A stretch of DNA of 64,000 nt from NCBI RefSeq assembly GCF_028595325.1, contig NZ_JAQQXR010000005.1, positions 434,001 through 498,000 of the forward strand, written 5' to 3'. The position numbers were made by a program, and so were the translations under genes. Shown piece by piece: positions 1-9,185 of the stretch. The notes beneath the pieces are model-generated. The model was not told where the DNA came from and did not search any database. It saw only the letters and a list, made by a program, of their open reading frames with translations. The stretch comes from Janthinobacterium fluminis. Lineage in GTDB: Bacteria > Pseudomonadota > Gammaproteobacteria > Burkholderiales > Burkholderiaceae_D. How positions within the stretch are numbered: position 1 is the first letter of the stretch; every line of letters begins with the position of its first letter.

Positions 1-1
1 C

Positions 2-2017
2 GGCGACGACTTGACGGTCAAAAACCTGGTCAGCGGCGCCAAGGACTTGAACCCGGAGCAACTGGCCGCCATCAAGCGCATTGCCCTGGCCGAACCCTTC
101 CTGGTCGACAAGCTGGTGTCGTCGACGGGGGCGGTGAGCGGCGTCAGCATCAGCTTCCTGCTGCCGCAGCTATCCGATGAAGAAACCGGCAAGGCCGTGG
201 CCGCCCTGCGCGCCAAGCTGGCGGAATACCGCAGCGCCCACCCGGACATCGCGATCCACGCCACCGGCGACTTGCTGCTCGACTATGCCTTCGAGGAGCA
301 ATCGCAGAACGACATCATGACGCTGGTGCCGCTGATGTACCTGTGCATCTTCGTGGTCATGTTCTGTGTGACGCGCCGCGTCGCCGGCATCCTCGGCACG
401 CTGCTGGTGCTGACCTTCTCGGTGCTGGCGGCGGTCGGCATCGCCGGCTTTGCCGGCATCAAGTTCAGCGCCGTGTCGGTGTCGGCGCCGACCGTGATCA
501 TGACGGTGGCGGTGTCGAGCTGCATCCACGTGGTGCTGGCCGTCCTGAACGGCATGGCGCAAGGGCAGTCCAAGCACGCAGCGATCGCCGGCGCCATGGG
601 CGCGACGATGCCTATCCTGTTCTTTGTCAGCGCCACCGACGTGCTGGGCTTCCTCAGCATGCGTCTGTCGAGCGTGCCGCCGATCGTCGACTTCGGCACC
701 ATCGTGGCCGCCGGCACGGCCGCCTCCTTCCTGTTCGCCAGCACCTTCCTGCCGGCGCTGCTGGCCGTGCTGCCGCTCAAGGTGCGGCCGGCCGAAGCGC
801 GCCGCGGCGCCAACTTCGGCCAGCTCGCCGTCGGCTTGATCAAGTACCGGCGCCTGACGCTGGCGGCCGTCTCGGCGCTGGCCTTGCTCGGCTCCTACGG
901 GCTGATGCAGAACCGCTACGAAGACAATTTCGTCAATTACTTCTCGACGTCGGTGCCGTTCCGGGTCGACTCGGATTTTATCGAGGGCAATCTGAGCGGC
1001 GTGCATGAAATCCTCTATTCCGTGCCCGCCAAGGGGGCCGGCGGCATCGCCGAGCTGGAGTACCAGAATGCGCTGGAGCGCTTCACGGCCTGGATGCGGG
1101 CCCAGCCCGAGGTGTACAGCGTGGCCTCGATCAGCGACGTGGTCAAGCGCGTCAACCGCAGCATGCACGGCGACGACCCCGCCTACTACCGGGTGCCGGA
1201 CGACGCCAAGGAGCTGGCCCAATACCTGCTGTTGTTTGAACTGTCGCTGCCGGCCGGCCTGGAGTTGAACGACCAGATCCGCGTCGACCGCTCGGCCACC
1301 AAGATGTCCGTGATGATGCGCAATATGCCGACCGCGTCCCTGCTCGCTTTCGAGCAGCGCAGCGCCGACTGGCTGCAGAAAAACGCCCCCGCCTACATGG
1401 CCACGCGCGGCACCGGCCCGTCCATCCTGTTTTCCCGGATCGGCGAGGTGAACGTCGAGGGCATGATGCAGGGCTATGTCCTACAGCTCTTGCTGATTTC
1501 GCTGGCGGTGGCGGTCTTCTTGCGCAGCTTCAAGTTTGGCGTGCTCAGCCTGATACCGAACGTGCTGCCGTCCATCCTCGCCTTCGGCGCCTGGGGCTTT
1601 TTTGTCGGCCAGATCGGCATGTCCGTGTCCATCGTCGCCGTCATGACCTACGGCATCATCGTCGACGACACCATCCACACGATCTTCAAGTATGTGCATG
1701 CGCGCAAGCAGTTGCGCCTGGGCGCAGACGAGGCCGTCGAATACGTGTACGCCCAGATCGGCCCCAGCATCTTTTCCACCACCCTGACCCTAATGGCCGG
1801 CTTCGCGGTGCTGGCGTTCTCGCACTTCGACTTGAACAAGGATCTGGGATTGATGTCGGTGATGACGATCGGCATCGCCGCGACCTGCGACTTCCTCATC
1901 ATGCCGGCGCTGTTCTCGCTGACCGGCCGCTGGGGCCGCGACAGCAAATATGCGCAGCACCCGCCTGCCGTCCGGGCCGCGGAAACGCGCGAAACCACTT
2001 TGATATCGGAGACGTAA
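2..2017 (+). CDS. MMPL/RND-family exporter, C-terminal part (5' end outside window)
   Basis: Inner-membrane transporter of the RND superfamily (MMPL type), expected to move lipids or hydrophobic compounds using the proton gradient. The frame is open from base 2, so the true start and first part lie left of the window. What remains shows a first membrane bundle (roughly residues 100-260 of the visible part), a periplasmic loop of about 200 residues, and a second bundle near the C-terminus with the typical acidic turn VDDTIHT. The stop TAA overlaps the ATG of the next gene (TAATG), so the two are co-translated. The next genes (LolA-like protein, outer-membrane protein) suggest an export path across the periplasm. 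Family confident; substrate unknown. Confidence 0.85.
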   Translation, partial: GDDLTVKNLVSGAKDLNPEQLAAIKRIALAEPFLVDKLVSSTGAVSGVSISFLLPQLSDEETGKAVAALRAKLAEYRSAHPDIAIHATGDLLLDYAFEEQSQNDIMTLVPLMYLCIFVVMFCVTRRVAGILGTLLVLTFSVLAAVGIAGFAGIKFSAVSVSAPTVIMTVAVSSCIHVVLAVLNGMAQGQSKHAAIAGAMGATMPILFFVSATDVLGFLSMRLSSVPPIVDFGTIVAAGTAASFLFASTFLPALLAVLPLKVRPAEARRGANFGQLAVGLIKYRRLTLAAVSALALLGSYGLMQNRYEDNFVNYFSTSVPFRVDSDFIEGNLSGVHEILYSVPAKGAGGIAELEYQNALERFTAWMRAQPEVYSVASISDVVKRVNRSMHGDDPAYYRVPDDAKELAQYLLLFELSLPAGLELNDQIRVDRSATKMSVMMRNMPTASLLAFEQRSADWLQKNAPAYMATRGTGPSILFSRIGEVNVEGMMQGYVLQLLLISLAVAVFLRSFKFGVLSLIPNVLPSILAFGAWGFFVGQIGMSVSIVAVMTYGIIVDDTIHTIFKYVHARKQLRLGADEAVEYVYAQIGPSIFSTTLTLMAGFAVLAFSHFDLNKDLGLMSVMTIGIAATCDFLIMPALFSLTGRWGRDSKYAQHPPAVRAAETRETTLISET

Positions 2018-2799
2018 TGGGAATGCATAAAAGCGTATTGTTGGCCTTCGCGCTGTGCTGCGGCGGGGCCTGGGCGGCGGGCAACGCCGAGCGCGGCCTG
2101 GAGGTGGCGCGCGAAATGGATGCGCGCGACAAGGGCTTCGGCGACTACCGGATGGCGATGGCGATGACCTTGCGCGACAAGCAGGGTTCGCTGAGCGTGC
2201 GCCAGATGCAGGGCGCCGTGTACGAAACGGCCAAGGACGGCGACAAGTCGCTGATCGTGTTCCAGGCGCCGAACGACATCCGCGGCACGGCCTTCCTGAC
2301 CTTCGCCCACGGCAACCGCCCGGACGACCAATGGCTGTACCTGCCGGCGATCAAGCGCACCAAGCGCATCGCCTCGGACAACCGCATGGGCTCCTTCATG
2401 GGCAGCGAATTCGCCTTCGAGGACATGGGCAGCCAGGAACTGGACAAGTACAACTACCGCCTGCTGGGCGAGGAAAAGCTCGGCGACATCGCCGCGTTCA
2501 AGCTCGAACGCACGCCGAAGGCCGAGGGCTCGGGCTACAGCCGCCAGGTGGTGTGGGTCGATGCGCAGCGTTACATCCCGCTGCGCATCGACTATTACGA
2601 CCGCAAGAACGAGCCCTTGAAAACGCTGCTGTACGGCGCCTACCAACAGTTCAAGAACAAGTACTGGCGGGCCGAAAAGATGGAGATGCAGAACCAGCAG
2701 AACGGCAAGTCGACCACCATCGCCTACAGCGGTTACCAGTTCCAGGTCGGCGTGACGGAAGACCATTTCGATCCGCAGCGTTTGGAACATGCCCATTGA
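2017..2799 (+). CDS. outer membrane lipoprotein-sorting protein (LolA-like fold)
   Basis: Periplasmic protein of 260 residues with an N-terminal signal peptide ending near the AWA/AGN site. The central part, with GTAFLTF, DDQWLYLPAIKRTKRI and SFMGSEFAFEDM, is typical of the LolA/LolB-like proteins annotated as outer membrane lipoprotein-sorting protein (PF17131 type), which have a lipid-binding half-barrel. ATG overlaps the upstream stop by one base and GGAG lies just before it. Proteins of this type commonly accompany MMPL exporters; here it probably shuttles the exporter's lipid-like substrate. The role is inferred from context. Confidence 0.8.
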   Translation: MGMHKSVLLAFALCCGGAWAAGNAERGLEVAREMDARDKGFGDYRMAMAMTLRDKQGSLSVRQMQGAVYETAKDGDKSLIVFQAPNDIRGTAFLTFAHGNRPDDQWLYLPAIKRTKRIASDNRMGSFMGSEFAFEDMGSQELDKYNYRLLGEEKLGDIAAFKLERTPKAEGSGYSRQVVWVDAQRYIPLRIDYYDRKNEPLKTLLYGAYQQFKNKYWRAEKMEMQNQQNGKSTTIAYSGYQFQVGVTEDHFDPQRLEHAH

Positions 2800-4013
2800 A
2801 AGGTGCCAGCGTATCGGCGGTCCGGCCGGCGCCGGGTAGGCGCGCGCGCGGCGCACTGCTCGGGCTGCTGGCCTGCGCGGCGGCCGCCGCCCAGGCCCAG
2901 GACGTGCGCGGCAGCGTCACGGGCGAGCTGCGGGTGTTTGCCGAGGCGCCGCCGTTTGCCGCGCAACGGCGCCACGGCGCCAGCGTTGCGGCCGAGCTTG
3001 AGGCCAACTGGCGTTGGCAGGGCGGCGCGCTGGCGCTGCGTTCCTATCTGCGCCGCGACGCCGCCGACGCCGCCGGCAGCTATGCCGACCTGCGCGAGGC
3101 GCTGTGGCTGCGCGAGGACGGCATGTGGCAATGGAGCGCGGGCGTCGGCATGGTCTACTGGGGCGTGTCCGAGTCCAACCACCTGGTCGATATCGTCAAC
3201 CAGAGCGATCTGGTGGCCGACCCGGACGGCAAGGCCAAGCTGGGGCAGCCGATGCTGCGCCTGAGCTGGCGTTCGCGCGAGATCGGCCGCGTCGACGCGC
3301 TGATCCTGCCGTATTTCCGCGAGCGCCGCTTCGGCGGCGCCAAGTCGCGCCTGCGTCTTGAGCCGCAGGTGGGCGAGGCGGACGGCGGCGCCGCGCTGGC
3401 CGGGCGCTGGCATCCGGACGCCGTGGTGCGCTGGTCGAAAAGCGCCGCCGGCGCCGACCTGGGCGCGTATGTCTTTCGCGGCATCAGCCGGGAGCCGGAC
3501 CTGGCGCCGCGGCGCGCCGGCGCCGGCATGGCCTGGCAGGCCAGCTACCGCCCGATCACCCAGTTCGGCGCCGACTTCCAGATACCGCAGGGTGGCATGC
3601 TGTGGAAGGGCGAGATGCTGCGCCGCAGCGGCCAGGGCCGGACCTTTTCCGCCTTCGTGCTGGGCGGTGAGTACACCGTGCCGGCCGCGACGGGGGAGCT
3701 CGGCTTCCTGCTCGAATGGTCGCGCGACTACCGCGACGCCAGCGCGCCGTCCACGGCGTTCGCCAAGGCCCTGTTCGCCGGCCTGCGCTACCGCCTGGGC
3801 GACTTGCAAGACTCCGACGTGCTGGCCGGCCTGCTATACGACAAGGAGGGCGCCGCGCGGCAGTGGAGCATCGAAGCGAACCGCCGCCTGGGCGCGGACT
3901 GGAAGCTGCAGCTCAAGGCGCGCAAATTCGTCACCTCCGGCAGTACCCCTTACCCACTTACCATCTTCGGCCGCGAGAGCTATTTCCAGCTGCAGCTAAG
4001 CCGTTTTTTCTAG
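2796..4013 (+). CDS. predicted outer-membrane beta-barrel protein, TTG start
   Basis: About 405 residues. No ATG or GTG fits the start; the TTG at 2796 overlaps the upstream stop (TTGA) and gives a good signal peptide (hydrophobic stretch ending AAAQAQ), so it is chosen. The rest has alternating short amphipathic strands rich in Trp, Tyr and Arg and ends in a C-terminal aromatic (SRFF), as in outer-membrane barrels. A motif near residue 110, VYWGVSESNHLVDIVNQSD, resembles DUF1302-type proteins that sit beside MMPL transporters. Likely the outer-membrane end of the export path. Family not certain. Confidence 0.7.
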   Translation: MKGASVSAVRPAPGRRARGALLGLLACAAAAAQAQDVRGSVTGELRVFAEAPPFAAQRRHGASVAAELEANWRWQGGALALRSYLRRDAADAAGSYADLREALWLREDGMWQWSAGVGMVYWGVSESNHLVDIVNQSDLVADPDGKAKLGQPMLRLSWRSREIGRVDALILPYFRERRFGGAKSRLRLEPQVGEADGGAALAGRWHPDAVVRWSKSAAGADLGAYVFRGISREPDLAPRRAGAGMAWQASYRPITQFGADFQIPQGGMLWKGEMLRRSGQGRTFSAFVLGGEYTVPAATGELGFLLEWSRDYRDASAPSTAFAKALFAGLRYRLGDLQDSDVLAGLLYDKEGAARQWSIEANRRLGADWKLQLKARKFVTSGSTPYPLTIFGRESYFQLQLSRFF

Positions 4014-4029
4014 AGAAAGAGAAGCGAGA

Positions 4030-4455
4030 ATGAATGCAAGATTATTGTTGATCGGCGCCGCGTCGCTCAGCGTGCTGGTGGCCTTGCTGCACGTGTATGT
4101 GATCGTCCAGGGAGCGTGGGCTTACCGCTATTTCGGCGCCGGCGAGAAAATCGCCACGATGGCCGAGCAGGGTTCCTGGTTCCCGGCCCTGCTGACGGCC
4201 GGCGTGACGCTGGTCTTCATGATCTTCGCCGCCTACTACCTGTCCGGCGCCAGCGTGGTGCCGGCGCTGCCCTTCCTGCGCCTGGCCATGGCGGCCATCG
4301 CCGCCATCTACACGCTGCGCGGCATCATGGTGGTGGCGGCCGTGTTCATGCATTTGACGCCCTTCGAGATCGGTTCGTCGCTGGCCTCGCTGGCCATCGG
4401 CCTGGTCCATTGCGCCGCCCTGGCGCTGACCTGGTCCTACCTGCCGGCACGGTGA
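4030..4455 (+). CDS. small four-helix membrane protein, unknown function
   Basis: A 141-residue protein with about four predicted transmembrane helices (around 5-27, 51-72, 79-103 and 113-137). The purine-rich stretch GAGAAAGAGAAGCGAGA just before ATG is the ribosome site. It lies 16 bases after the outer-membrane protein and 5 bases before the transacylase, so it belongs to the same operon. I recognise no family; an accessory subunit of the exporter is possible but not shown. Confidence 0.7.
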   Translation: MNARLLLIGAASLSVLVALLHVYVIVQGAWAYRYFGAGEKIATMAEQGSWFPALLTAGVTLVFMIFAAYYLSGASVVPALPFLRLAMAAIAAIYTLRGIMVVAAVFMHLTPFEIGSSLASLAIGLVHCAALALTWSYLPAR

Positions 4456-4460
4456 TCGAC

Positions 4461-5450
4461 ATGGATACTCCGAACCATGCGCCGCGCTGCGCCTACCTGT
4501 TCCCCGGCCAGGGCGCGCAAACGATAGGCATGCTGCAAGACTTCGCCGGCCATCCCCTGTTGCAGGAAACCTTCGCCGCGGCGTCCGATGCCCTCGATCT
4601 GGACTTGTGGAAGCTGGCGTGCGAAGGCCCGAAGGCGGAACTGGACTTGACCCTCAACACCCAGCCCATCATGCTCGCGGCCGGCTTCGCCGTGTACCGC
4701 ATCTGGATGGCCGAGAGCGGCCTGCAGCCGGCCTTCCTGGCCGGCCACAGCCTGGGCGAGTACACGGCGCTGACGGCCGCCGGGGCCATCGACTTCGCCG
4801 ACGCGATTCGCCTGGTGCGCCTGCGCGCGGCGGCGATGACGGCGGCGGTGGCCTCGGCGGGCGGCGGCATGTGCGCCATCCTGGGCCTGGATGCGACGGC
4901 CGTGGCGGCGCTGTGCGCGCAGGCCAGCCTGCCCGGCGACATCGTCGAGGCGGTCAACCTGAACGGGCCGACCCAGATCGTCATCGCCGGGCACCGCGGG
5001 GCGCTGGGGCGCGCGGCGCTGCTGACGCGGGCGCAATCGCATCTGTGCATCGACTTGCCCGTCAGCGGCCCCTTCCACAGTTCCCTGATGCGTCCGGCCG
5101 CCGACGCGCTGGCCGAGCACCTGGCCGGCATCTCGCTGCGCCGGCCGCGCATCCCCGTCATCCACAATTACAGCGCGGCGCCCCAGGACGCGCAGCAGAC
5201 GCTCGCTGACTTGCTGGTAAAACAAGTTTATAATCCAGTGCGTTGGACCGAAACGGTGGCGTATGCGCTCGCGCATGGCGTCGAGCGCATGTTCGAGCTC
5301 GGGCCGGGCACGACGCTGACGGGCCTGGCGCGCTACATCGCCCCGGGTCTGCCTTGCCTGGCCGTCAATGGCGAGCGTGCGCTGCAGGCCGCGCGCGCCT
5401 GCCTGCAGGCGGCCGCGCCAGCCGAACATCAATCCGTTGTCCATTCATAG
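4461..5450 (+). CDS. stand-alone malonyl-CoA:ACP transacylase (FabD-like)
   Basis: Transfers malonyl groups from CoA to acyl carrier protein. The protein opens with CAYLFPGQGAQ, carries the nucleophile motif GHSLGEYTAL (Ser97), and has the downstream GPFHSSLM histidine motif typical of malonyl-specific acyltransferases. Its 329 residues are close to FabD length. It is not in the usual fab cluster (fabH-fabD-fabG-acpP); it sits in an operon with a lipid exporter and a TetR regulator. That favours a dedicated or trans-acting acyltransferase for a polyketide or special fatty acid. ATG at 4461 starts exactly before the conserved N-terminus. Confidence 0.85.
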   Translation: MDTPNHAPRCAYLFPGQGAQTIGMLQDFAGHPLLQETFAAASDALDLDLWKLACEGPKAELDLTLNTQPIMLAAGFAVYRIWMAESGLQPAFLAGHSLGEYTALTAAGAIDFADAIRLVRLRAAAMTAAVASAGGGMCAILGLDATAVAALCAQASLPGDIVEAVNLNGPTQIVIAGHRGALGRAALLTRAQSHLCIDLPVSGPFHSSLMRPAADALAEHLAGISLRRPRIPVIHNYSAAPQDAQQTLADLLVKQVYNPVRWTETVAYALAHGVERMFELGPGTTLTGLARYIAPGLPCLAVNGERALQAARACLQAAAPAEHQSVVHS

Positions 5451-5462
5451 TGGAGGCATGAG

Positions 5463-6224
5463 ATGAAAATACCCAAGTCGAAACCCAAGGCGGAAGCCGC
5501 GGCCGGGCAGGACGATCCGCGCCGCCTGGTGCTGCGCGCCGCCGTCGACCTGATGTCGGCGCAGGGTTACGCCGGCACCAGCATGAAGCAGATTGCCCGC
5601 GCCGCCGGCGTCGGCGATGCCGGCATCTACCGCCTTTTCGCGTCCAAGGAGAAATTGCTGACCGGCTACTACGAATTGGCCATCGGCGACGCCATCGCCC
5701 ACAGCGAGGCCACGCCGGGATTCGACGAGTATTCCTTGCAGGAGCGCCTGCAGCGTCTGGTCGACGCGGTGCTCGACCTCTTGCTGGCCGACCGGGAATT
5801 CGTCGCGCTGTCGGCCACGCTGCTGCGCCGGCGGCCGCTGCTGATGCTGCGCGAGCGCCTGCCGGGCGCGCAACTGCTGGAGGACAAGGTGCTGGCCTTT
5901 TTGGCCGAGGCCGAGGACAAGGGCGATATCGCCCGCTGCCAATTCAAGCCCGCCGTCGGCCGCATGTTCGCCGACTACCTGTACACGCTGATCAGCTACT
6001 GGCTCGACGACGACAGCGCGGAGTTCTCGAAAACGACGGAATTGGTCGACCTGACGCTGTCGGTGCTGGTGCTGTCCCTGCGCAGCGGCGTCGGCGACAA
6101 ATGCGCGGAGCTGGGCAGCTTCCTCGTGCGCGACCAGATGTCGCGCTGGATGGGCGGGCAGTCCGGCATGCTCGACATGTTGCAGCGCACGCGCGACACG
6201 CTGTCGGCGCGCTGCTGCGCCTGA
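5463..6224 (+). CDS. TetR/AcrR-family transcriptional regulator
   Basis: A 253-residue repressor-type regulator. Residues about 20-65 form the TetR helix-turn-helix (LRAAVDLMSAQGYAGTSMKQIARAAGVGDAGIYRLFASKEKLL). The rest is a variable ligand-binding domain. GGAGG precedes ATG. It is 12 bases behind the transacylase gene and followed closely by the ABC1 kinase. It probably controls the export/transacylase operon in response to its product, as TetR proteins next to exporters often do; the ligand cannot be told from sequence. Confidence 0.85.
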   Translation: MKIPKSKPKAEAAAGQDDPRRLVLRAAVDLMSAQGYAGTSMKQIARAAGVGDAGIYRLFASKEKLLTGYYELAIGDAIAHSEATPGFDEYSLQERLQRLVDAVLDLLLADREFVALSATLLRRRPLLMLRERLPGAQLLEDKVLAFLAEAEDKGDIARCQFKPAVGRMFADYLYTLISYWLDDDSAEFSKTTELVDLTLSVLVLSLRSGVGDKCAELGSFLVRDQMSRWMGGQSGMLDMLQRTRDTLSARCCA

Positions 6225-6228
6225 GCCG

Positions 6229-7554
6229 ATGAGTATACAAGGTCCCCACACCGGCAAGCTGGCCCGCACCACCCTGACGAGCCTGACGGCGGCCCGCGTC
6301 GGCCTGTCCCACGCCGGCCACCGGGCGCGCCAGTTGTTGATGGATGAGCCCGCCAAGGCGGCCGCCCAGCGCGCCCACGAGGAAAAGATCGGCCGCCTGC
6401 TGTTCTCCGCCCTGAACCAGTTGAAGGGGACGGCATTGAAGGTGTCGCAAATGCTCAGCATGGAGTCCGACATCTTGCCGGAAGCCATACGGCGCGAGCT
6501 GGCCAAAGGCTGCCACCAGGTGACGCCGCTGAACCGCGCCCTGGTGCACAAGGTGTTCCAGCAAGAGTTCGGCGCCGCCCCGCAAGCCCTGTTCGCGCAC
6601 TTCGACCCGGTATCCTTCGCCGCCGCCAGCCTGGGGCAGGTTCACCACGCCGAGCTGGCCGGCGGCGAGCGCGTCGCCGTCAAGGTGCAGTACCCGGGCA
6701 TCGCGGCCTCGATCGGCAGCGACATCGCCATGCTGCGCGGGGTGGTGCAAACCGTTGCCATGATGTCGGACTTGCTGCCGCCGCGCGCCCTCATCGAGCG
6801 CGTCATGAACGATATCGAGAGCAAGCTGGGCGAGGAACTGGACTACGAGCACGAGGCCGGGCAACTGGCGTGGTTCGCCGCGCGCTTGCCGGCGCCCCAG
6901 TTGTGCGTGCCGCTGCCGGTCGCCTCGCACTCCAGCAAGCGCGTGCTGACCATGCAGCGCCTCGACGGCCTGCACCTGGACGCTTGGCTGGCGACGCAGC
7001 CGGACCAGGCCCAGCGCAACCACTACGGCCAGTTGCTGTTCGACTGGTTCATGTATAGCGTCTTCGAGCTCGCCCACCTGCACGCCGATCCCCATCCGGG
7101 CAATTTCCTGTTCATGGCCGACGGCAAGCTCGGCTTGCTCGACTTCGGCTGCACGAAAGCCATCTCGCCGGCCTTCAGCGGCGCGCTGGCCGAGGTCTGG
7201 TGCGCCGCCCTGCGCCGGGACGAGGACCCCTCGGGCGCGGCGCTGCACCGCGGCTATGTCGCGCTGGCGATGATCGCGCCCGATCTGCCGCTGGAAGACT
7301 TCCGCGAGCAACTGCTGCCGGCCCTGGCGGACATGCAGGATTGGCAGGTCGAGCCGTTTCGCGAGGCCAGCTTCGATTTTTCGCGCAAGAGCGTGTTCCC
7401 CACCCCGGAGTGGGAGCACAACAAGGTGCTGAGCCGCTCGCTCACGGGCATGCATGAGGAGTTGCCGTATTTCGACCGCGCCTACATGGGCTTGCTGCAC
7501 ATGCTCAAGCGCATGGGCGCGCTGGTCGTCACGCGCAACCGCTGGATCGCCTAG
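6229..7554 (+). CDS. ABC1/UbiB-family atypical kinase (AarF-like)
   Basis: 441-residue protein of the ABC1/ADCK/UbiB family, whose members act in ubiquinone and other lipid metabolism. Visible motifs: LKVSQML at the place of the family KxGQ motif (Gly replaced by Ser), the Ala-rich loop AAASLGQVHHAEL, VAVKVQYPG with the ATP-site lysine, HADPHPGNFLF as the catalytic loop, and LLDFGCTK as the DFG metal motif. It lacks the two C-terminal membrane helices of E. coli UbiB. Encoded 4 bases after tetR, so probably the last gene of the lipid-export operon. A role in quinone or lipid biosynthesis is inferred from the family. Confidence 0.85.
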   Translation: MSIQGPHTGKLARTTLTSLTAARVGLSHAGHRARQLLMDEPAKAAAQRAHEEKIGRLLFSALNQLKGTALKVSQMLSMESDILPEAIRRELAKGCHQVTPLNRALVHKVFQQEFGAAPQALFAHFDPVSFAAASLGQVHHAELAGGERVAVKVQYPGIAASIGSDIAMLRGVVQTVAMMSDLLPPRALIERVMNDIESKLGEELDYEHEAGQLAWFAARLPAPQLCVPLPVASHSSKRVLTMQRLDGLHLDAWLATQPDQAQRNHYGQLLFDWFMYSVFELAHLHADPHPGNFLFMADGKLGLLDFGCTKAISPAFSGALAEVWCAALRRDEDPSGAALHRGYVALAMIAPDLPLEDFREQLLPALADMQDWQVEPFREASFDFSRKSVFPTPEWEHNKVLSRSLTGMHEELPYFDRAYMGLLHMLKRMGALVVTRNRWIA

Positions 7555-7569
7555 CGGGGCGGGCCGGGC

Positions 7570-7602
7570 AAAAAAAATGCCCGCTGGCCTTGCGGCGCGG
7601 GC
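7570..7602 (-). terminator. intrinsic terminator of the REC-histidine kinase gene
   Basis: Read on the minus strand: GCCCGC, GCC, loop GCAA, GGC, CA bulge, GCGGGC, followed by A and eight T. It lies about 110 bases behind the stop of the kinase gene at 7712. Confidence 0.7.
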
Positions 7603-7711
7603 TGAATCCAATGTTCGGAGAACGAATTGGAGGAGACGAGTCCACTATAGTTCAAATTATGTTGCGCTGCAATACGGTAGAAATACGATGTCGCTTTGAC
7701 CATGCGCCGGC

Positions 7712-9064
7712 TCACGGCTGGCTGCGCAGCGCCAGCGTGAAGGTGCTGCCGCTGCCGTAGTCGCTGTTGAAGAACAGCGCGCCGCCGATGGCGTGGGCGA
7801 GGTTCTGGCACAGGTAGAGCCCCAGGCCGGCGCCCTCGGCGTGGCGGGTCGAGGTCGAGTCGAGCTGGGAAAATGCCTGGAACAGCTTGGCCTGGTCTTC
7901 CTCGCGGATGCCGGCGCCGCTGTCGGCCACGCTCATTTCCGTCAAGCGCTGGCCGCCGTCGTTGCGCTGGCTCAGGCTGACGCGCACGCTGCCGCGCTCG
8001 GTGAACTTGATGGCGTTGTTGAGCAGGTTGAGGAGGATCTGCGTCAGGGCGCGGCGGTCGGTTTCGACCCTGATCGGCGTCTCCGGCATGTCGACCAGCA
8101 GTTCCAGGCCCTTTTGCCGGGCCAGCGGGCGCAGCGCCTCCGTCACCTCGGCGACGAGGGCCTGGTAATCGATCGTTTCCAGCGTCAGCGTGACCTTGCC
8201 CGCCTCGATCTTGGCGACGTCGAGGATGTCGTTAATCAGCGACAGCAGGTGGCGCGCGCTGGAGCGTATCGTGTTGAGCTGCTTGTCCTGCTCCGTCGTC
8301 AGCGGGCCGGGCAGCTTCATCAGCAGCGCGCCGGTGAAGCCGATGATGGCGTTCAGGGGCGTGCGCAGCTCGTGCGACATATTCGCGATGAAGGCCGACT
8401 TCATGCGGCTGGCCTCGGCCAGTTCCAGGTTCTTCAGGGCGATTTCGCGGTTGATGGTTTCCAGCTCGCCGGCGTGGTGGGCCAGGCGCATGTTCAGCTC
8501 GATCACCTGGCGCTCGCGCGCCTGCAGCTCGGCGTTCACCTGCACGGCCTGCTCGTAGGTGGAGATCAGCAGGTCGAGGATTTGCTGGCGCCCGGCGTTG
8601 ATGAAGTGTTTCTGGTCGCCCAGGTAGAGCGCGATGCCGACGTCGACGCTGCTGTCCTTGCGCAGCTTCTGGTTCATCAGCATGTGGCCGATGCGGTTCA
8701 GCAGATAGTCTTCCGCGTAGGGCTTGCGCACGAAGTTGTCGGCGCCGCACTCGATGCCGCGGATGATGTCCTTGGGGTCGTTCAGCGACGTCACCAGAAT
8801 GACGGGAATGTCGTGCAGCGTCGTGTCGGACTTGATGGCGCGGCACAGATCGTAGCCGTTCATTTCCGGCATGACGATATCGCTGAGCACCAGCTGCGGT
8901 TTGCGCGCGCGGATCGCCGCCAGCGCCAGCTGGCCGTTGCCGGCCACCCGCGCGCCGTAGTGGGCGGACTGGATCAGGCGGCGCAAGCGCTCCGCCTGGG
9001 TCGGGCTGTCTTCGACGATCAGGATTTCGATGCCATCGGCTTGAATCTCGATGCTGGAGTCCAC
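7712..9064 (-). CDS. response regulator-histidine kinase fusion (REC-HisKA-HATPase)
   Basis: 450-residue soluble signalling protein. A receiver domain comes first (phospho-acceptor Asp62 in LVLSDIVMP), then a coiled linker (about 165-225), then the kinase core with phospho-histidine H231 in ANMSHELRTPLNAIIGF, an N box near LLNLLNNAIKFTERG, and glycine boxes (DSGAGI and GAGLGLYL). No transmembrane segment or sensor domain, so it probably takes its signal from a partner kinase. The start is GTG at 9064, with AGGAGG seven bases upstream. An isolated gene with its own terminator; output partner unknown. Confidence 0.88.
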   Translation of the reverse strand: MDSSIEIQADGIEILIVEDSPTQAERLRRLIQSAHYGARVAGNGQLALAAIRARKPQLVLSDIVMPEMNGYDLCRAIKSDTTLHDIPVILVTSLNDPKDIIRGIECGADNFVRKPYAEDYLLNRIGHMLMNQKLRKDSSVDVGIALYLGDQKHFINAGRQQILDLLISTYEQAVQVNAELQARERQVIELNMRLAHHAGELETINREIALKNLELAEASRMKSAFIANMSHELRTPLNAIIGFTGALLMKLPGPLTTEQDKQLNTIRSSARHLLSLINDILDVAKIEAGKVTLTLETIDYQALVAEVTEALRPLARQKGLELLVDMPETPIRVETDRRALTQILLNLLNNAIKFTERGSVRVSLSQRNDGGQRLTEMSVADSGAGIREEDQAKLFQAFSQLDSTSTRHAEGAGLGLYLCQNLAHAIGGALFFNSDYGSGSTFTLALRSQP

Positions 9065-9185
9065 AGACCACCTCCTAGAGTGCGCCTAACACTGGCGGCG
9101 CCCGCCGCGCGCCGTCCCTGCCGTGTGACTATATCGGATTTAGCGGCGCCACAGTATTTTTTTCGCGCCCGCGGCCGCGCCCCGC

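Noticed and set aside
7565-7583. Plus-strand hairpin CGGGCA-A7-TGCCCG as a terminator for the ABC1 kinase gene.
   Set aside because: Its loop is the A-run and no T-run follows; the overlapping minus-strand terminator explains the sequence better.
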